Part shown: piece after piece, positions 36,578-49,739 of the stretch
Position numbering within the stretch: position 1 is the stretch's first letter
How the letters are laid out: the number at the start of each line of letters is the position of its first letter
Source: Chrysogorgia sp. JL179-B06
Lineage: Eukaryota > Cnidaria > Anthozoa > Scleralcyonacea > Chrysogorgiidae
Direction: 5' to 3'
DNA: 64,000 nt
Assembly (NCBI GenBank): GCA_035772405.1
Contig: JAYKKM010000122.1
Coordinates: 503,501-567,500, forward strand
Notes under the pieces: generated by a model
What the model was told of the DNA's origin: nothing
Database searches by the model: none
What the model saw: the letters and a program-made list of their open reading frames with translations, nothing else
Translations under genes and position numbers: made by a program

Positions 36578-37326
36578 TTATATATATCCCTTCCTGACTA
36601 TGTTGTATTTTCTTTCCAGATGTTGACTAAGTTCTTTCCTTGTAGTGGCACCTGATACGACCCTTTCCAATCTACTGATATCTTGTCTTAACTGTCTGAT
36701 ATTCTGCTTGATCCTTCTTTTCCACCATGGCTCTTCCATCCTCTTTCCTGTTCCCCTTCTAACGCCCAGCCGTTCAGCGACGACATTTGCTCCAGCGATC
36801 AATAACCTATTTGATTCACTTATAGACTGTGTGGGTATGAACCCAATCACCTCGTTAACCTCCCTCACCGCTCTTTTTAGCTTTGATCTTTCCACATTCC
36901 TTAGGTTAAAAGATTTCTGGAGTTCTTCCTTCGCCAACTCATCTAGGATCATTTGTAAAATGGAAATCTTATCTTCACTCAGCCCTTCATCTCGCATCTT
37001 TTCAGCTATATGATGGAACTGGCTGGTATTTTCTGCATTCCTATATCTTCCGCACCGGCATCCGCCTCCTCTTCTTTATCATAGTTACCACATGTCGTCG
37101 CTTCCCTTTCCCCTTCTAAGTCACACCTTGCCTCTTCCGATCCGATGTTTCTTTTTATTTCTTCAATCTCTATATCAGACAGCCATCTATTTGTTTTAAT
37201 TGCTCTGGCTTGGTCGGCTAACCTTTGCTCGCTGATCTTAAAAATTCCTATGTCATTCCAAACATCCATCATTCTTTTCCTATAACATCTTCTACTATAA
37301 GGATCACTCTTGATGTAACATTTCAT
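36578..37326 (-). pseudogene. LINE family 3 N-terminal segments
   Basis: Two open segments (36997-36578 and 37326-37006) with helical, charged sequence such as PWWKRRIKQNIRQLRQDISR. The position before the RT fits the N-terminal region of the element ORF; no zinc finger is recognisable here. Confidence 0.5.
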
Positions 37327-38639
37327 TACTATCCTGTTGATTTCCTTTGTCCACTTTAATCTAGCAGTAGTGGAATTACGACTCGGTACTGGCTGCTGTC
37401 CCCAGTCTCCTCGCCGGACATGGCACCACCACCATAGGTTCGGGTTCCATTTATGCCGCTTTCTATATTCGTAGTTTCATTTATCATCACGTTACATTGC
37501 GAGATTGCACGGGGAGAAAGTCCATCCTACGTTGCCTGGCTCGTAGGACAAGGCTGGTTACTGCCATGATTCGCCAATCCATGGCAGATATCGTTAGCGA
37601 CCGCATATCGCTGCGGCCATCCACTCCTGGGCATGATTAACACCTTGAGTTGCGGGGGATTTTTTTTTAGAGTGACCTTCTCTTAGATGGGTTGCCAACC
37701 AAGGCTAAAGACCCCCATCTACCCTTTCGTTGTAACCCGTAGTAGCACGAGTCTTAAATTCCGCTCTGTTATTTTTATTATTTTTATCTTTTTTGCTTCG
37801 CGAGATTTTCCCAACATGCTTTGTAAAACTGAGGCTAGTGCGTGTGACTAGTTCGCGGCCTTCTTTCTTTTCGATCGAATGTCGATTCGAAGTGAAATGT
37901 CCTTTCCCTGCTTGGAAGTGTTTGAGATCAGTTATGTTTGGTTTAAAAATCATTTATGTCAACCGCTAAAGGAACTGATGAGATCCAGGCTGTAAAACAC
38001 GATGTAAACAATAAACCCTGGATTTTGCGAGTTCTTTTGGACCTTTGGACGACGTTGTTTATATTCAAGTGACTTCTTTCTTCACTTCTGATCTGGTCAC
38101 CGTTCCAAGTGTTCTTTCTTGGAGGTGTTCACTGATATATACTTAATTGTTGACCAGTAATGTGGCTGGAAAGGCCGCAAGTGTCTTGGTCATAAATACT
38201 CTCATAATACACTAAAAGATGACTAGCGATTTCGAAACGGGTTGGTCCCCGATCTCAATTATAGAATCAATGCCAAGTTAGTTATCAATGCCAAAAGTAT
38301 ACACATGAATGCCAAACGTACAAAAGTAAACATGGGTATATACTTGTCTAAATACAATGTTATATGAAAACTCTCGTTTAATTGTGTCATTGAATCGCTC
38401 AAATCCTGTAAATAGAAGCACAACGAACTTTGATGAAGTCAACTTGCAAGGGACATGAAACTCTCGGGGTATTGACCAGTGCATGCGCCTTCTTTCTTTT
38501 CGATCCAGTGGTTCGATCACTGAAGTGTCCTTGTCAGCTGCTTGTTTGGAAGTGTTTGAAGTCAGTTTATGTGGCTGGGAAGTATCTTGTTTTCCTTTCA
38601 AGTCGCGATAATGGTTCACTCAACAGTTATATATCCTAT

Positions 38640-39280
38640 AGCATCATAATCAAATATATCTAAAAACGTTGGTGTACTGCCGAAATAGCGTGTAAGTAAT
38701 CCAACGTTTCGAATGAAGGCCCTTCATCACAGAGTGAAAGCTAAAGTGAAATAGTAACTGAGTGAGACTTTTATAGAATAAATAAGCGCGTAAGACAAAA
38801 ATAAGCCAATCAGGTGCGAGAAACAATAACAAATAATAATGAGATTAGAATTGCCGACAATCAGCAACAAACCATACAAAGGGATGCTAATGAGTGGGAG
38901 TAAAATAAAGAAATACCCATGGGGATTAAGTGAGACAAAGATCAATAGAATTAAAATCTTCCATTGAGACCATGGGGATGAATGGTGCCAATTTTGAAAA
39001 TGGGACGCTTTTCTTGTCTTTTACGGCAATCATTTCCCTGGAAATGGGTGACATGGCACAAACTTTCATGTCGGAAATTGAATGGTTGATATTGTTAAAA
39101 TGTCGGACGACGAGTTTGTCGACATCGTTGTTCCTTACGGAACGAAGATGTTCAGCAAATCTGTCAGAAAGTCGCCGACCAGTTTCACCGATGTAGAGGG
39201 AACAACATTTAATACAGGATATACAGTAAATGATGTTGGAGGAGGTGCATGTAAAACTATGCCGAATAACGAAATTTGAT
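38640..39280 (-). pseudogene. Penelope-like element: GIY-YIG end plus 3' UTR with hammerhead-like motif
   Basis: On the - strand from about 39210 the frame reads LYIGETGRRLSDRFAEHLRS, then VDKLVVRHFN and ISDMKVCAMSPISRE, with a stop near 38933. This is the GIY-YIG endonuclease end of a PLE. The 3' UTR carries TGATGA-AGGGCC...-CGAAACGTT at 38703-38735 (-), then a conserved 'ctatttcggcagtacaccaac' tail. RT is missing. Confidence 0.65.
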
Positions 39281-39454
39281 TTATGTATTAACTATTACAT
39301 CATAGTTCCCTGCGCAGGCTAAAGTAGCCCGAGTTAACGCCCAGCGGGCGTCTTGTTATTATTATTGTTGTAGTGTTTCTACAAAACTCTATATATGACA
39401 TATCACCATGCAAACTTTCAATCATTTGGTAACCTATAATCGATCGACTGCTGT

Positions 39455-39850
39455 TGCCAAATGTAAACAAAATGTTTAGGACAAAAATGTTAATTTCACC
39501 ATCATTTACCTTTATAATGCATTAATACAAAAAATCATGGTTTATTGAACCATCCCTGGATTATTTATAAACAATCCTGGATTGTTTCATAGACAAGATA
39601 TGGTTTATTAAACCTTCCATAGATTATTTTTAAACTATCCACGAATTATTCAGCAAATAATTCATGGTTTACTAAACCCTCCCTAGATTATTTATAAACA
39701 ATCCCTGGATTATTTAATAAATAATACTTTTCGACTAAGCCATCCAGGGATTGTTTGTAAATAATCCATAGATTATTTATAAATAGTCTATGGATTGTTT
39801 AACTCAGATAGATATCTTAATGTCCTAAACATTTTTTACATTTGGCGCCC
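39455..39850. mobile_element. MITE with internal dyad repeats
   Basis: The ends ccaaatgtaaacaaaatgtt with taggac and tcctaaacattttttacatttgg are inverted repeats. The interior repeats variants of tttataaacaatccctggat (itself partly palindromic) at least eight times. Confidence 0.65.
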
Positions 39851-40033
39851 CATAGATATCAACCATATTTTGTTGGCTTTTATAAGTACCAATAATTTAA
39901 ATTGTTTATTTCATGGTTAACTTAAGTTCTCAAAAAAGCGTGCTTTTGAATAACTTCAACCACAACCATTTTCGGTTGACATAAAAAACTACATTTTTGG
40001 CGAACGATATATTGATACACTTTGCTTTTGCAG

Positions 40034-40262
40034 AAGAGTGGACCACTTCACAATATGCTGCTACGCCAAGAAAAGTCTACCGAAACTTTCATGTACATCA
40101 ATTGAAGACAACGGTATGTCCAGTTGTGACGAGCTCCTGAAGAACCAAGTACTTAAGTACTGCATTTGGGTATTGGGTGTGATGGCATTTGCAGGAAACC
40201 TGGTCGTAATTTTGTGGAGAGTAATTGGAAAAGACAAAAACCTTGTGAACTCCTTTCTTTTG
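40034..40262 (+). CDS. Receptor exon: hinge and TM1
   Basis: The exon (acceptor ttttgcag, donor gtgggt) starts with one base completing the phase 2 codon from the last LRR. It reads RVDHFTICCYAKKSLPKLSC, then a SSCDELLKN hinge with cysteines typical of LGR/RXFP hinge regions, then the membrane helix YCIWVLGVMAFAGNLVVILW with the TM1 G-N-x-x-V signature. It ends in SFLL at the start of TM2 in phase 0, joining INLAASDLL in the next exon. Confidence 0.88.
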
Positions 40263-40789
40263 GTGGGTAATAATTATATACTGTATATTTATATACTGTA
40301 AATACGCGGAATATTGTGAGACTTGTAGAAACTGCAGGTCAAACGGTCGCAACATTTCGATGCAATAGTGAATGCTACATTGTACGGTGACTTCAGTCAA
40401 ACTTTCGTGCAACATTTCTTGGCTATTTGTTGTATATGTGATCGTTTTGTCGCCCTTTGCAATATTGGTACATCGATTCATTGTGTATATTCAGTTCGAA
40501 GATTGTGAATGACAACATTGAAATTTTCAAACTTAAATCTGGGCCTCTTATGGACAAATCATTAAAATTAATTCAAGATGCTCCAACACAACAACATGCA
40601 AAAAGTCCAATGATGTTATACTGTATAATGTTTTATTATCCAACTTCGTTTCGACTTCTTTTGGACTCTATATAAAACACCTGTTTGAAACCACTCTTTT
40701 CTTCTGTGATCATTTTAAAAGCCTTTGTACATGGCCTTGTTTGGCTAAGATTGGAGAGAGAAAAGTAAGTTTTTTATAGAATTGGATAT

Positions 40790-40915
40790 TAAATAACTTA
40801 TTAGACAGTTTAGTATACCGGCATGACTCGTAAATATCCGCAGAGCCGTATACTAAAAATTTCCGCATAGCCGTACTGTACACTAAACTGTCTAATAGGT
40901 ATATGTATCCAACAT
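40790..40915. mobile_element. Small palindromic MITE
   Basis: Arms aacttattagacagtttagt and tacactaaactgtctaata are inverted repeats around two inner pieces (cagagccgtatactaaaaat and ccgcatagccgtactg). The terminal motif also appears at 56889-56920. Confidence 0.55.
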
Positions 40916-41329
40916 GTGGTGTTCGTTTGGCCAACTCCTATATGCAACAAGGTCCAACAACACTGTTGTGTAATATTGTATACAATTACATTTTGCTTTA
41001 TACCAGCGCTCTAAATAAACCGATTGAGCTACGGAGGTCGTTGCCGAGCTTTATCAAAGTGAAACATTTCGCTCAGTGATAATGATATTTCTCTGGTGAT
41101 GAACAGCCTTCGCTAGCCTTGAAACTTGTCACTGTTTCATTATCCTATCTCGGTAGTTCACTACCTTTCTCGTTTTCATATTTGGCAACACAGCCTATGC
41201 AGCACTCTATAGTTTTATATTATGCGGGATGATTGTTTGACCTTATCAACGTTTTGTCTTATCAGTCTGCTTGCTGATCGACTGTTAAAAATAGCAAATG
41301 ATCTAACGTTTCCCATCTCATTAATTATC

Positions 41330-41751
<422 letters not shown>

Positions 41752-41759
41752 TTAACAAT

Positions 41760-42826
41760 TATTCACCGAAGTGCAAGTGAATAGTGGTGGATATTTACCG
41801 AGACGCGAAATAACATATACCAAAACAAATTTATAAAAATTAAGTAAATTTCGGTTAGTTTCATTATAATTTAGCCAGGAATTGTTGCGAAACCCAAGGC
41901 AAAACTAAATTCTCCCAACGTGGCCTTTCCATATATGGAGTTGTTTACCAGTTTTGACAAGCTGACAGCTGCCGGTCGTTTTGAAAACCTTTCGAAGCTT
42001 GTTTCGAAGTTGGATCAAAGTAAGGCAAAAGACCACTGGATTTTAGTTCAAAGGAAATATTTTAATACTGTACATGGGAAAACTTGAGGATGAAGGATAA
42101 CTAATGAATTCTGGGTGAGTATAACGACAGTTGCTCTTTTCAAAATATGAGTTCTATAAGCTTTTTTATTTCGGTCAGTGCAGTTACAAATTTTCATGTG
42201 TTTAGTCATTGAATTTCCTTTAATTTATAAAGATTTCTGTGGGTATTTACTGTTATAAAATCGATAGTATGTTTCCCGGTCATTTGTTTAGTATTCAGTA
42301 CATTACTCGCCAGTTTCTTGAGCTGTGTAATGTGTATCGTGCAATCTTTACGGCCGAAAACGTACTAATGCTTTAAGTTTTGCTTGGTTTTTGTTGTAAC
42401 TGAAATGATTTTTAATGTTTGTAAATGTTATTAAATTCTATATAAAAGGTAATTCAAATTGTCTCATAAACTATATAAAGGCGAATATCGATATATGAAC
42501 TACGGAGTACACTTTTCTTTCAAAATATTTGAACGAAAACTTTGTTTTTGGAGCACATCATTCGTTGTTCTGCTGGTTTTTGAGCACTTTCCATTCTCTC
42601 TTTGCAACTTGTTTTTCATAAATATTACCTAAAGTAATTTCCCTACATACAGTAATTGTTTTCTACCTGCCTGCTTTTACCAATTTCTTCCATTATGTAA
42701 AAATGAAATCGTTCAAAAAAGGACACCATCTTGTTTTGCGAAACAGTGAATAGTGCAGGATATCCCGAGCTAGAGGAACCAATCAGATTACGCGAAAAGC
42801 ACTATCCATTGTTTTGGTATATGCTA
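41760..42826. other. Intronic DNA, probable old repeat, no gene
   Basis: The left edge contains aacatataccaaaacaa and the right edge ttgttttggtatatgc, an inverted pair, with 'gtgaatagtg' near both edges. This suggests a degraded transposon of about 1 kb. No coding motifs. Confidence 0.35.
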
Positions 42827-42827
42827 A

Positions 42828-42859
<32 letters not shown>

Positions 42860-42884
42860 GTTTTAACCATGGCTTTGGTGGCGA

Positions 42885-43217
42885 TTTTTAGATGATGTTT
42901 TTATCATTTGGACACATGGCAGAACTCTTCTTGATGAATTTTTTACTGCCATAAATTCTTTTCACCCTACTATTAAATTTACGTGGAGTGTCGCTAATCC
43001 TCTGGCATATTTGGATGTACTAGTGTCTCTGTCGGCAGGATCTATTACCACCGATCTATATTGTAAGCCGACAGATACCCATCAGTACCTTGACAGGAAA
43101 TCTTGTCATCCAAATTATGTAAAGCGGGCTATACCTTATAGCCAAGCTTTACGTACTAGACGAGTAGACGTATTTGCAGTAAAGACACTGATTATCAATC
43201 CAGATCGAGGGAGATGA
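42885..43217 (+). pseudogene. PLE reverse transcriptase, C-terminal half
   Basis: The frame begins WRFLDDVFIIWTHG (catalytic LDD, motif C of PLE RT) and continues with PTIKFTWSVANPLAYLDVLV and LYCKPTDTHQYLDRKSCHPN, all conserved in PLEs. A frameshift around 43165-43190 moves the continuation into the frame of the next entry. Confidence 0.75.
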
Positions 43218-43984
43218 AAACATATTTTAAGAAGAAGGGCTATGATGATGAATTTTTAAATTCGCAAATTGCCAGAGCCGGGCGTATTTCTCGCTCTGAT
43301 GCTCTTAAGAGAAAACCATCTGTTAATAATTATCGCTCTACCAGGCCCTTAATTTTGGATTTTCATCCCTCTCTTTCTGGAGTTCGCCGTGTCATTAATG
43401 AACTTTATCCCATATTGGCTTGTACAGCCACTTCTAAAGAAGTATTGCCATTAGCGCAGTTTATCTCTTTTCGTAGACCCAAAAATTTAAAAGATCATTT
43501 AGTTCGGGCCAAACTTCCTAAGTTTGATCAACAATCGGGCCCGAAAGGTATGCAGCCATGCGGTAAATCGAGATGTAAAATATGTCGATTTGTGTCGGGT
43601 TCGCATATTTTTCGGGACTCTGATTTTAAACATACATATTTTATAAATTACCAATTTGATTGCGATTCTTCTGGTATTATTTACCAATTAAGCTGTAAAA
43701 AATGTAATAAATTTTATATAGGTAGTACCATCACCTCTTTCCGTAAAAGATTCAATAATCATAAGAGTAGTTTGAATCGTTACGGAGGGGGGCAGCGCAA
43801 TATACCAGGAGAACATTTGTACGCCCATTTTTTTGAAGAAGGCCACGAGGGTCTCGAAGATTTATCTGTCAACATTATTGATAAAACAGATATCCATAAT
43901 CCAACAAATAGAGAAGCATTCTGGACTTACAAACTCAATAGTTTTATTCCCAAAGGACTTAATCTTCGTGATTTTTTAATGTAA
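43214..43984 (+). CDS. PLE C-terminal region with GIY-YIG endonuclease
   Basis: A 256-codon frame. Residues 1-110 are the linker after RT (KTYFKKKGYDDEF). Next is a cysteine cluster (CGKSRCKICRFVSGS). Then comes the nuclease: SSGIIYQLSCKKCNKFYIGS (GIY and YIG motifs), the arginine in FRKRFNNHK, and a later glutamate in NREAFWTYKLN. It nicks target DNA in PLE retrotransposition. All catalytic positions look intact although the RT part is truncated and frameshifted. Confidence 0.78.
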   Translation: MKTYFKKKGYDDEFLNSQIARAGRISRSDALKRKPSVNNYRSTRPLILDFHPSLSGVRRVINELYPILACTATSKEVLPLAQFISFRRPKNLKDHLVRAKLPKFDQQSGPKGMQPCGKSRCKICRFVSGSHIFRDSDFKHTYFINYQFDCDSSGIIYQLSCKKCNKFYIGSTITSFRKRFNNHKSSLNRYGGGQRNIPGEHLYAHFFEEGHEGLEDLSVNIIDKTDIHNPTNREAFWTYKLNSFIPKGLNLRDFLM

Positions 43985-44173
43985 TTCATTTAAGTTATTA
44001 ATATTAATTATTTAGATTTTGTATATAAGTGCTCTGGTTGGCACATCTTTTTAGTATTCTGAGGAAGGGCTGTGCCCGAAACGTCAATAAAGTTTTTAAA
44101 AGAAGTGTTCCTTGCTGATATTTGTAAATTATTTGGAACTACCTTTTGGTGAAGGCTGGCTTTCTGATCGACT

Positions 44174-44358
<185 letters not shown>

Positions 44359-44429
44359 GTGTTGTGATAGAAACTATCAGGTTCAAAATCATATGGGTAG
44401 AGTGCTCAATGCGTATACAAAATATAAAA

Positions 44430-44965
<536 letters not shown>

Positions 44966-45033
44966 GTAAGCTAAGTGTTCCAAAATTATTTAATGTTTTA
45001 TTTTATATTTGTATATTCTTTTTGTATCTCAAG

Positions 45034-45853
45034 ATCAACCTTGCTGCCTCAGATCTGCTTATGGGAGTGTACATGTTGATCATAGCTTACCATAATACCG
45101 TTTGGCAAGGCGTCTACTTCAAGCATGACATTTCATGGCGGGCTAGTGAACTATGTACCTTTGCTGGCGCAATTTCTACCATATCCAGTGAAGTTTCAGT
45201 GCTTATTTTGACTGTCATCACATTTGATCGCATGATTTGCATCGTGTTCCCCTTCCGGTTTCGACGCATGTCGATGAAAAAAGCTGTCGTAATCATGATA
45301 TTTGTGTGGCTATTTGGCGTGGCTATTGCTGTGGCACCCTTGTTTTACAAAGACTATTTCCACGACTTCCGTCAAAGTGTGCATTTTTACGGTCGCTCAG
45401 CGGTGTGTTTACCATTCCAATTATCCAGCGATAAATCTCCCGGCTGGGAATACTCCGCATCTATATTTCTGGGCCTCAATGGTGTCTCGTTTCTGTTCAT
45501 CGTCGCTTCCTACCTTGTCATGTATCGGACCATCACCAAAGCAGGCAATGCCGTGCGTTCAACACGAATGAAGCAGGACTCGACTATCGCCAAAAGAATG
45601 ATGTTTATTATTCTTACTGACTTTTTCTGCTGGTTTCCCGTCATCATAATAAGTATACTGTCTTTAACGGGGCATTTTTACGACCCGAGAAAAGAAGCAT
45701 ACGCGTGGATAGCGGTGTTCGTGCTGCCAATAAACAGCGCCCTTAACCCCCTTCTCTACACTTTTTCGACGCCATTGGTTAGGAAAAATGCTTCTACCAG
45801 AAGTAATTACAAGTCATCCTCACAATCGCAATGTCGCAAGACTTCTAACCAAG
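45034..45853 (+). CDS. Receptor exon: TM2 to TM7 of a class A (LGR-type) GPCR
   Basis: The exon starts after tatctcaag at INLAASDLLMGVYML (TM2 with the conserved aspartate). It then shows the TM3 cysteine (SELCTFAGAIS), TM3 VLILTVITFDRMICIVFPF (DRM in place of DRY), the ECL2 cysteine (AVCLPFQL), TM6 FFCWFPVIIISI (CWxP) and TM7 NSALNPLLYTF (NPxxY). The 'S-x-E-x-S-V-L-x-L' TM3 and 'LAASDLLMG' TM2 are characteristic of LGR, RXFP and GRL101-like receptors. The donor at 45854 (gtaaat) leaves phase 1. Coupling partner cannot be told from sequence. Confidence 0.9.
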
Positions 45854-46250
45854 GTAAATATTTTACCAAATCTAAATAGAAAATGGAGTGGCGTGAAAAG
45901 TGGGCTGAGGTGGGATGGAATGAGACGGAATGGAATGGAATATAGTACGGCGTGGACTCATGGCACTGTAATGTGCAGTGATTGGATTGGATTGGACTAT
46001 CAGATGTATAATTTCACAGATGTTAATTGCGAGAAAAGTTTACCTTTATGAATTTTGCAGGACTCTTTTTGCCTGTATACAGCTATAGACACTGCGATTT
46101 TGATTCGCGTTATACAGTATGCAAAGCAATGAACTATTAAAACAGCAAGTGTGTCGAGACTTGGAACACTCCATTGTACTGATTTATATAGAACCTGTAT
46201 ATACATGCAGTATTACATTGATCTAATTTGTGTTCTTTCTTTCCGTTTAG

Positions 46251-46477
46251 CTAAAGCTACAACTAGTTCCTCAACTCGTACAACTCTGAAATCTAAAATC
46301 GCTTCAACGAAAGGTCACACGCCGTCGGTTATTCACAGGCATGAGATGATAAACAAGGCTTTTCTAGACAACGAGGTGGCAGCTGAAGGATCCGTGCCTC
46401 AACATGAAAACGACAGGACATTCGTTTTGAAGCCATTTAAAGTTGCTAAGCTGTCTGATGACGAACCAAATGTTAAG
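46251..46477 (+). CDS. Receptor exon: cytoplasmic tail
   Basis: Acceptor ttccgtttag, donor gtgagg. It enters in phase 1 (matching the TM7 exon) and leaves in phase 0. A Ser/Thr-rich stretch (TTSSSTRTTLKSKIASTKG) could be a phosphorylation region for kinases or arrestin. The exon ends FVLKPFKVAKLSDDEPNVK, which leads into the kinase-like N-lobe of exon 56687. A stop-free read-through beyond the donor lasts only a few codons, supporting splicing there. Confidence 0.75.
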
Positions 46478-46589
46478 GTGAGGCTAAAAGTACAAATGTG
46501 TACATAATTATGTACATAATTAAAATGGAGATGCATCTCAACTGCGAACTCTAATCAATTCTAGGAGTAATTCTCATCAGCTTTGAACT

Positions 46590-46910
46590 GCTTTAATCGA
46601 GAGTCCGCGAGAGCTCATAAACTAGCACTTTCATGTCTTTGTTTGACCGGGGACAAGAGACGAAATAATTAACTTTCATCTTCATTTTTATCAGGTTTTT
46701 GAGATAAAATGCATATATTATGACCCTCGTGAAACTGCATTCCATAAAAACCACGGCGCGGCCTTCATCTGCACGAAGGATGGTTATTGTAGTATCTTTT
46801 GATAAGATTTTTAGAGCAGTCATTAGCTCTTTCTTAGTAATGTTGAGAGTTCTTGGATGTCTTCCAGTTTTTAACAATCGATGTGACCCAGGCGCGTATT
46901 AGGTATTTTC
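46590..46910 (-). pseudogene. Penelope-like element RT N-terminal fragment
   Basis: The - strand reads ITKKELMTALKILSKDTTIT then ILRADEGRAVVFME, the PLE RT motif '[IL]-x-x-A-D-K-G-x-A-x-V-V' with K changed to E. Only this segment is recognisable. Confidence 0.5.
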
Positions 46911-46977
46911 CTTTTGCGGAGATATGCCCTATTCCTGATTCAACAGATGAGATTATATGTGAAATGGGTGGTTTAAT

Positions 46978-47145
46978 ATAGGTAATCGTATGATAGCGAC
47001 TGCAATTAAGGATTTACACCACGAGTGATATTTGAAAATTGTGCCAAAATTGCACGAGCCGTTAGCCGAGTGCAATTTGGCACAATTTTCAAATATCACG
47101 AGTAGTGTAAATCCTTAATTGCACGAGCAAAATCATATGATTACT
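46978..47145. mobile_element. Palindromic MITE
   Basis: Arms caattaaggatttacaccac, gagtgatatttgaaaattgtgcc and their complements fold into a nearly perfect ~60-bp hairpin. Outer ends gtaatcgtatgat and atcatatgattac are also inverted. Confidence 0.75.
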
Positions 47146-48589
47146 CATTTATTATATACATGACAAAATTACGACACGTGCCCTTCATCTGCTTCCAAGA
47201 CTTTAAAAACGTCTTGTTTCATTAGTTGACAACAAACCTTTTCACTCCTGGTGTTCTTTATACTCATTTCAAAATATTTACATGGAATTTTTGTGGGTAC
47301 CGCGGTCAGCGGTACCCATATAGTCACGGCGTTGAGGTAGGGTATTAGGGAGGTATTTAGGGGTTCAACATCGAAATTACAACTGCGCAACTCAGATACT
47401 CATTCGGAATTCATCGGAAAATGTCGTCCCATCGATCATCGAAACAAACTATACGGTAGAAAATCTCGAAAAATCTTAACAAGTTCAACGTACAAAGGTC
47501 GTGTCGTTTAAGTTGGCAATGCTCGTGATCTAATTCGTGGTGTCTTCTGATCGAATGCGTTTTAATTTTGGCTTAATAATTCGCTCTTCCTCGTGGCGGA
47601 TCGAGTGCGTTTGGCTTGTGTAGTTTACATTAAAGGTAAGTTGTATCTTTCTCGTTTTCACTTATTTACTGTACAAGGTATTTCTTTGATCATAAAATTA
47701 TGTGCTTAATAGCTTCGCTCCTCTGAGTAGCTACTATGTTGTTTATGTGACTGTTTTTGTTTTATATTTCTTCGTCAAATTCAAATGTTATACAGTATAT
47801 CCATCTGACAGTTTCAGGTGAGGAAGTCAGTCTAAATTTGGCGACAATGCTGGTATACAGTGTACAGCAAATCATTGACCGCTATAATTTTTGCATAAGG
47901 TAACATATTTATGCGGTAATTGCATGAATGGCTTGAACAATATTTTGTTACATGGGAATTGTTTGTATGGTTGTATTAAAGTCATTAAAGGTTCTGTAAA
48001 TAAAGATGTTTTGTTGTTAACTGATGTTCCTGTCGTGGTATCAATAAATGAACTTATAGTGAATAACTAGCTGGAGAAATTGCATTTACAAATTTATTTT
48101 TTGGTTTAGAAACCAACTATGAATATTTAACACTTAATATTTACTGGGACCGAGGGAAACAGTATGTGGTCCCAGTATGAAAGACCGTCGATGAAAGCAG
48201 TATGTCAAAACATACTGCTTTCCCAATGTCCCAGTAAATAAGTGCTTTATTATCATACCAAGTGTCAAAGAAAAAACAAAACGTAAAGACATGAAATATT
48301 TTATTCTTCAAACATTAAATTAAATACAATTAAGGCGTAAGGAGAGTTCATTCCAAAGATTACATTTTCACGTGGTATTTCACATGATTTTTTCATTATT
48401 GACGGTCGACAACATATTATACTCAGAGCTATTGCAGGGGAAACAGCTAAATTTCGTCATTTTCATGTGATATACTCTCGACTAATAACACTCGAAAAAG
48501 GGAACTTTGACACTTGGTATATAATAATGCTTGTTAACAATTGATTGTAACAGTGTTTCAGTGTTCGCAGTGTCAGAAAATACTCCATC
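47146..48589. other. Intronic DNA; a small inverted repeat near 48125-48245, no gene
   Basis: The sequence contains a palindrome at 47297-47320 (ggtaccgcggtcagcggtacc) and a nested inverted repeat at 48135-48235 (tactgggaccgag / aatgtcccagta; agcagtatgt / acatactgct). No coding motifs. Confidence 0.45.
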
Positions 48590-49330
48590 ATTGTATATGA
48601 AAGAACACGAAAAATAATGAAAAATAGCTTTTACATGACAGTGACTTTTGTATCTTATGTCGTTCTTGAGTTACATTTCATGTAACTTGAGATATGACGT
48701 CACAAGATGGACACAGCATTACATCAAAACTCAAAAACAGGCTTATCTTTGGATTGGTTTGACTAAACTGGCTCAAACCATACAGACTTACTGAGTCAAC
48801 AAGACTCAGCATTGAGATTGTTGTTATTAGGTTCCCATGGTAACATATTCATTCCCAGGCCACTTTGTAAAGAAACAAAATGTTGTACTTTTCGTCATTG
48901 CAGTTACTTTTTTATTGTTTTAAACAGTATTGTTACATTGGAAATCATTGAAATCATTGACTAAAACTGAATAAGTTGCTGTAAATGTGGTCGAAAACAA
49001 ATAATTCATATAAAGGAAGAGAGTAATCTGGAAACTCTGTTACCATAGTAACCACATTAGAACCATGACAATGTTTAGTTTTCTTGATTTAGTTAGTTAG
49101 TCAGCTAGGTTTGAATCTCTTTAGTCAAACCAGTCTGAAGATATGCCTGTTTTGGTGTAATGCTGTGTCCATCTTGTGACGTCACAGCTCAAATTATATA
49201 AAGCATAATAATTCAAGAATGGAATAACATGAAAAGCATCTAAAAGCCATTTTTCATTATTATAAGTGTTCTTTCAAGTACAATAAAAAACTGGGGCGAA
49301 TTTTCATTTCATAGACACTTTAAAGGCACC
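48590..49330. mobile_element. Foldback element of about 740 bp
   Basis: The inner arms tgacgtcacaagatggacac with agcattacatcaaaa (about 48693) and gtgtaatgctgtgtccatct with tgtgacgtca (about 49150) are inverted. Outer pieces (agaacacgaaaaataatgaa / ttcattattataagtgttct) also pair. The right end catttcatagacacttt matches the element at 5672-6395. Confidence 0.6.
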
Positions 49331-49739
49331 ACATGAATATAATGATAAATAGCCTCCATGACAATAATACTAATATTTCAGTTAGTATCACAGATTTGGA
49401 TTTTTCTTTCCTCAGTTTAGATAACATAGTGTTTTTGTTTCATAAAAATGGGCCTCCTTTTGGTCACACCCCATGCTCATTGCTCCCGGTACCCACATGT
49501 TCGCATTGCGGACCTATTTTAATTCATAGTGTACCACAAGTCGTTGGAAAAGTGAAAACTTTCGATTGCAGAATAGGCCACCATCTTGAATTTAAAATTT
49601 ATTATTTATTATTTTATTATTTATTATTATTTATTATTTTATATTTTATTATTTATTATTTTATTTTTAATTTTATTATTTTATTATTATTTATTATTAT
49701 TTTTTTTATTTTCACCATTTTTCAAACTTGTTCCCAGTG

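Larger units (their letters stand above)
34040..37740 (-). mobile_element. LINE family 3 (R2/R4-like), copy 1, nearly full length but decayed
   Basis: Runs on the - strand from a probable 5' region near 37740 to an (ATT)n tail at about 34037-34000. It contains, in order, an N-terminal region, RT palm, thumb, CCHC knuckle and restriction-like endonuclease, spread over seven open segments in different frames. Length and order fit a single-ORF RLE LINE. Confidence 0.7.
42870..44110 (+). mobile_element. Penelope-like element, 5'-truncated
   Basis: Begins inside the RT domain just after a TA array (motif C at about 42890), continues through the RT C-terminus and GIY-YIG domain to a stop at 43984, then a short 3' UTR. 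The UTR holds CTGAGGA-GGGC/GCCC hairpin-GAAA-ACGTC at 44059-44086, a hammerhead-like motif, before 'aataaagtttttaaa'. Confidence 0.75.
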
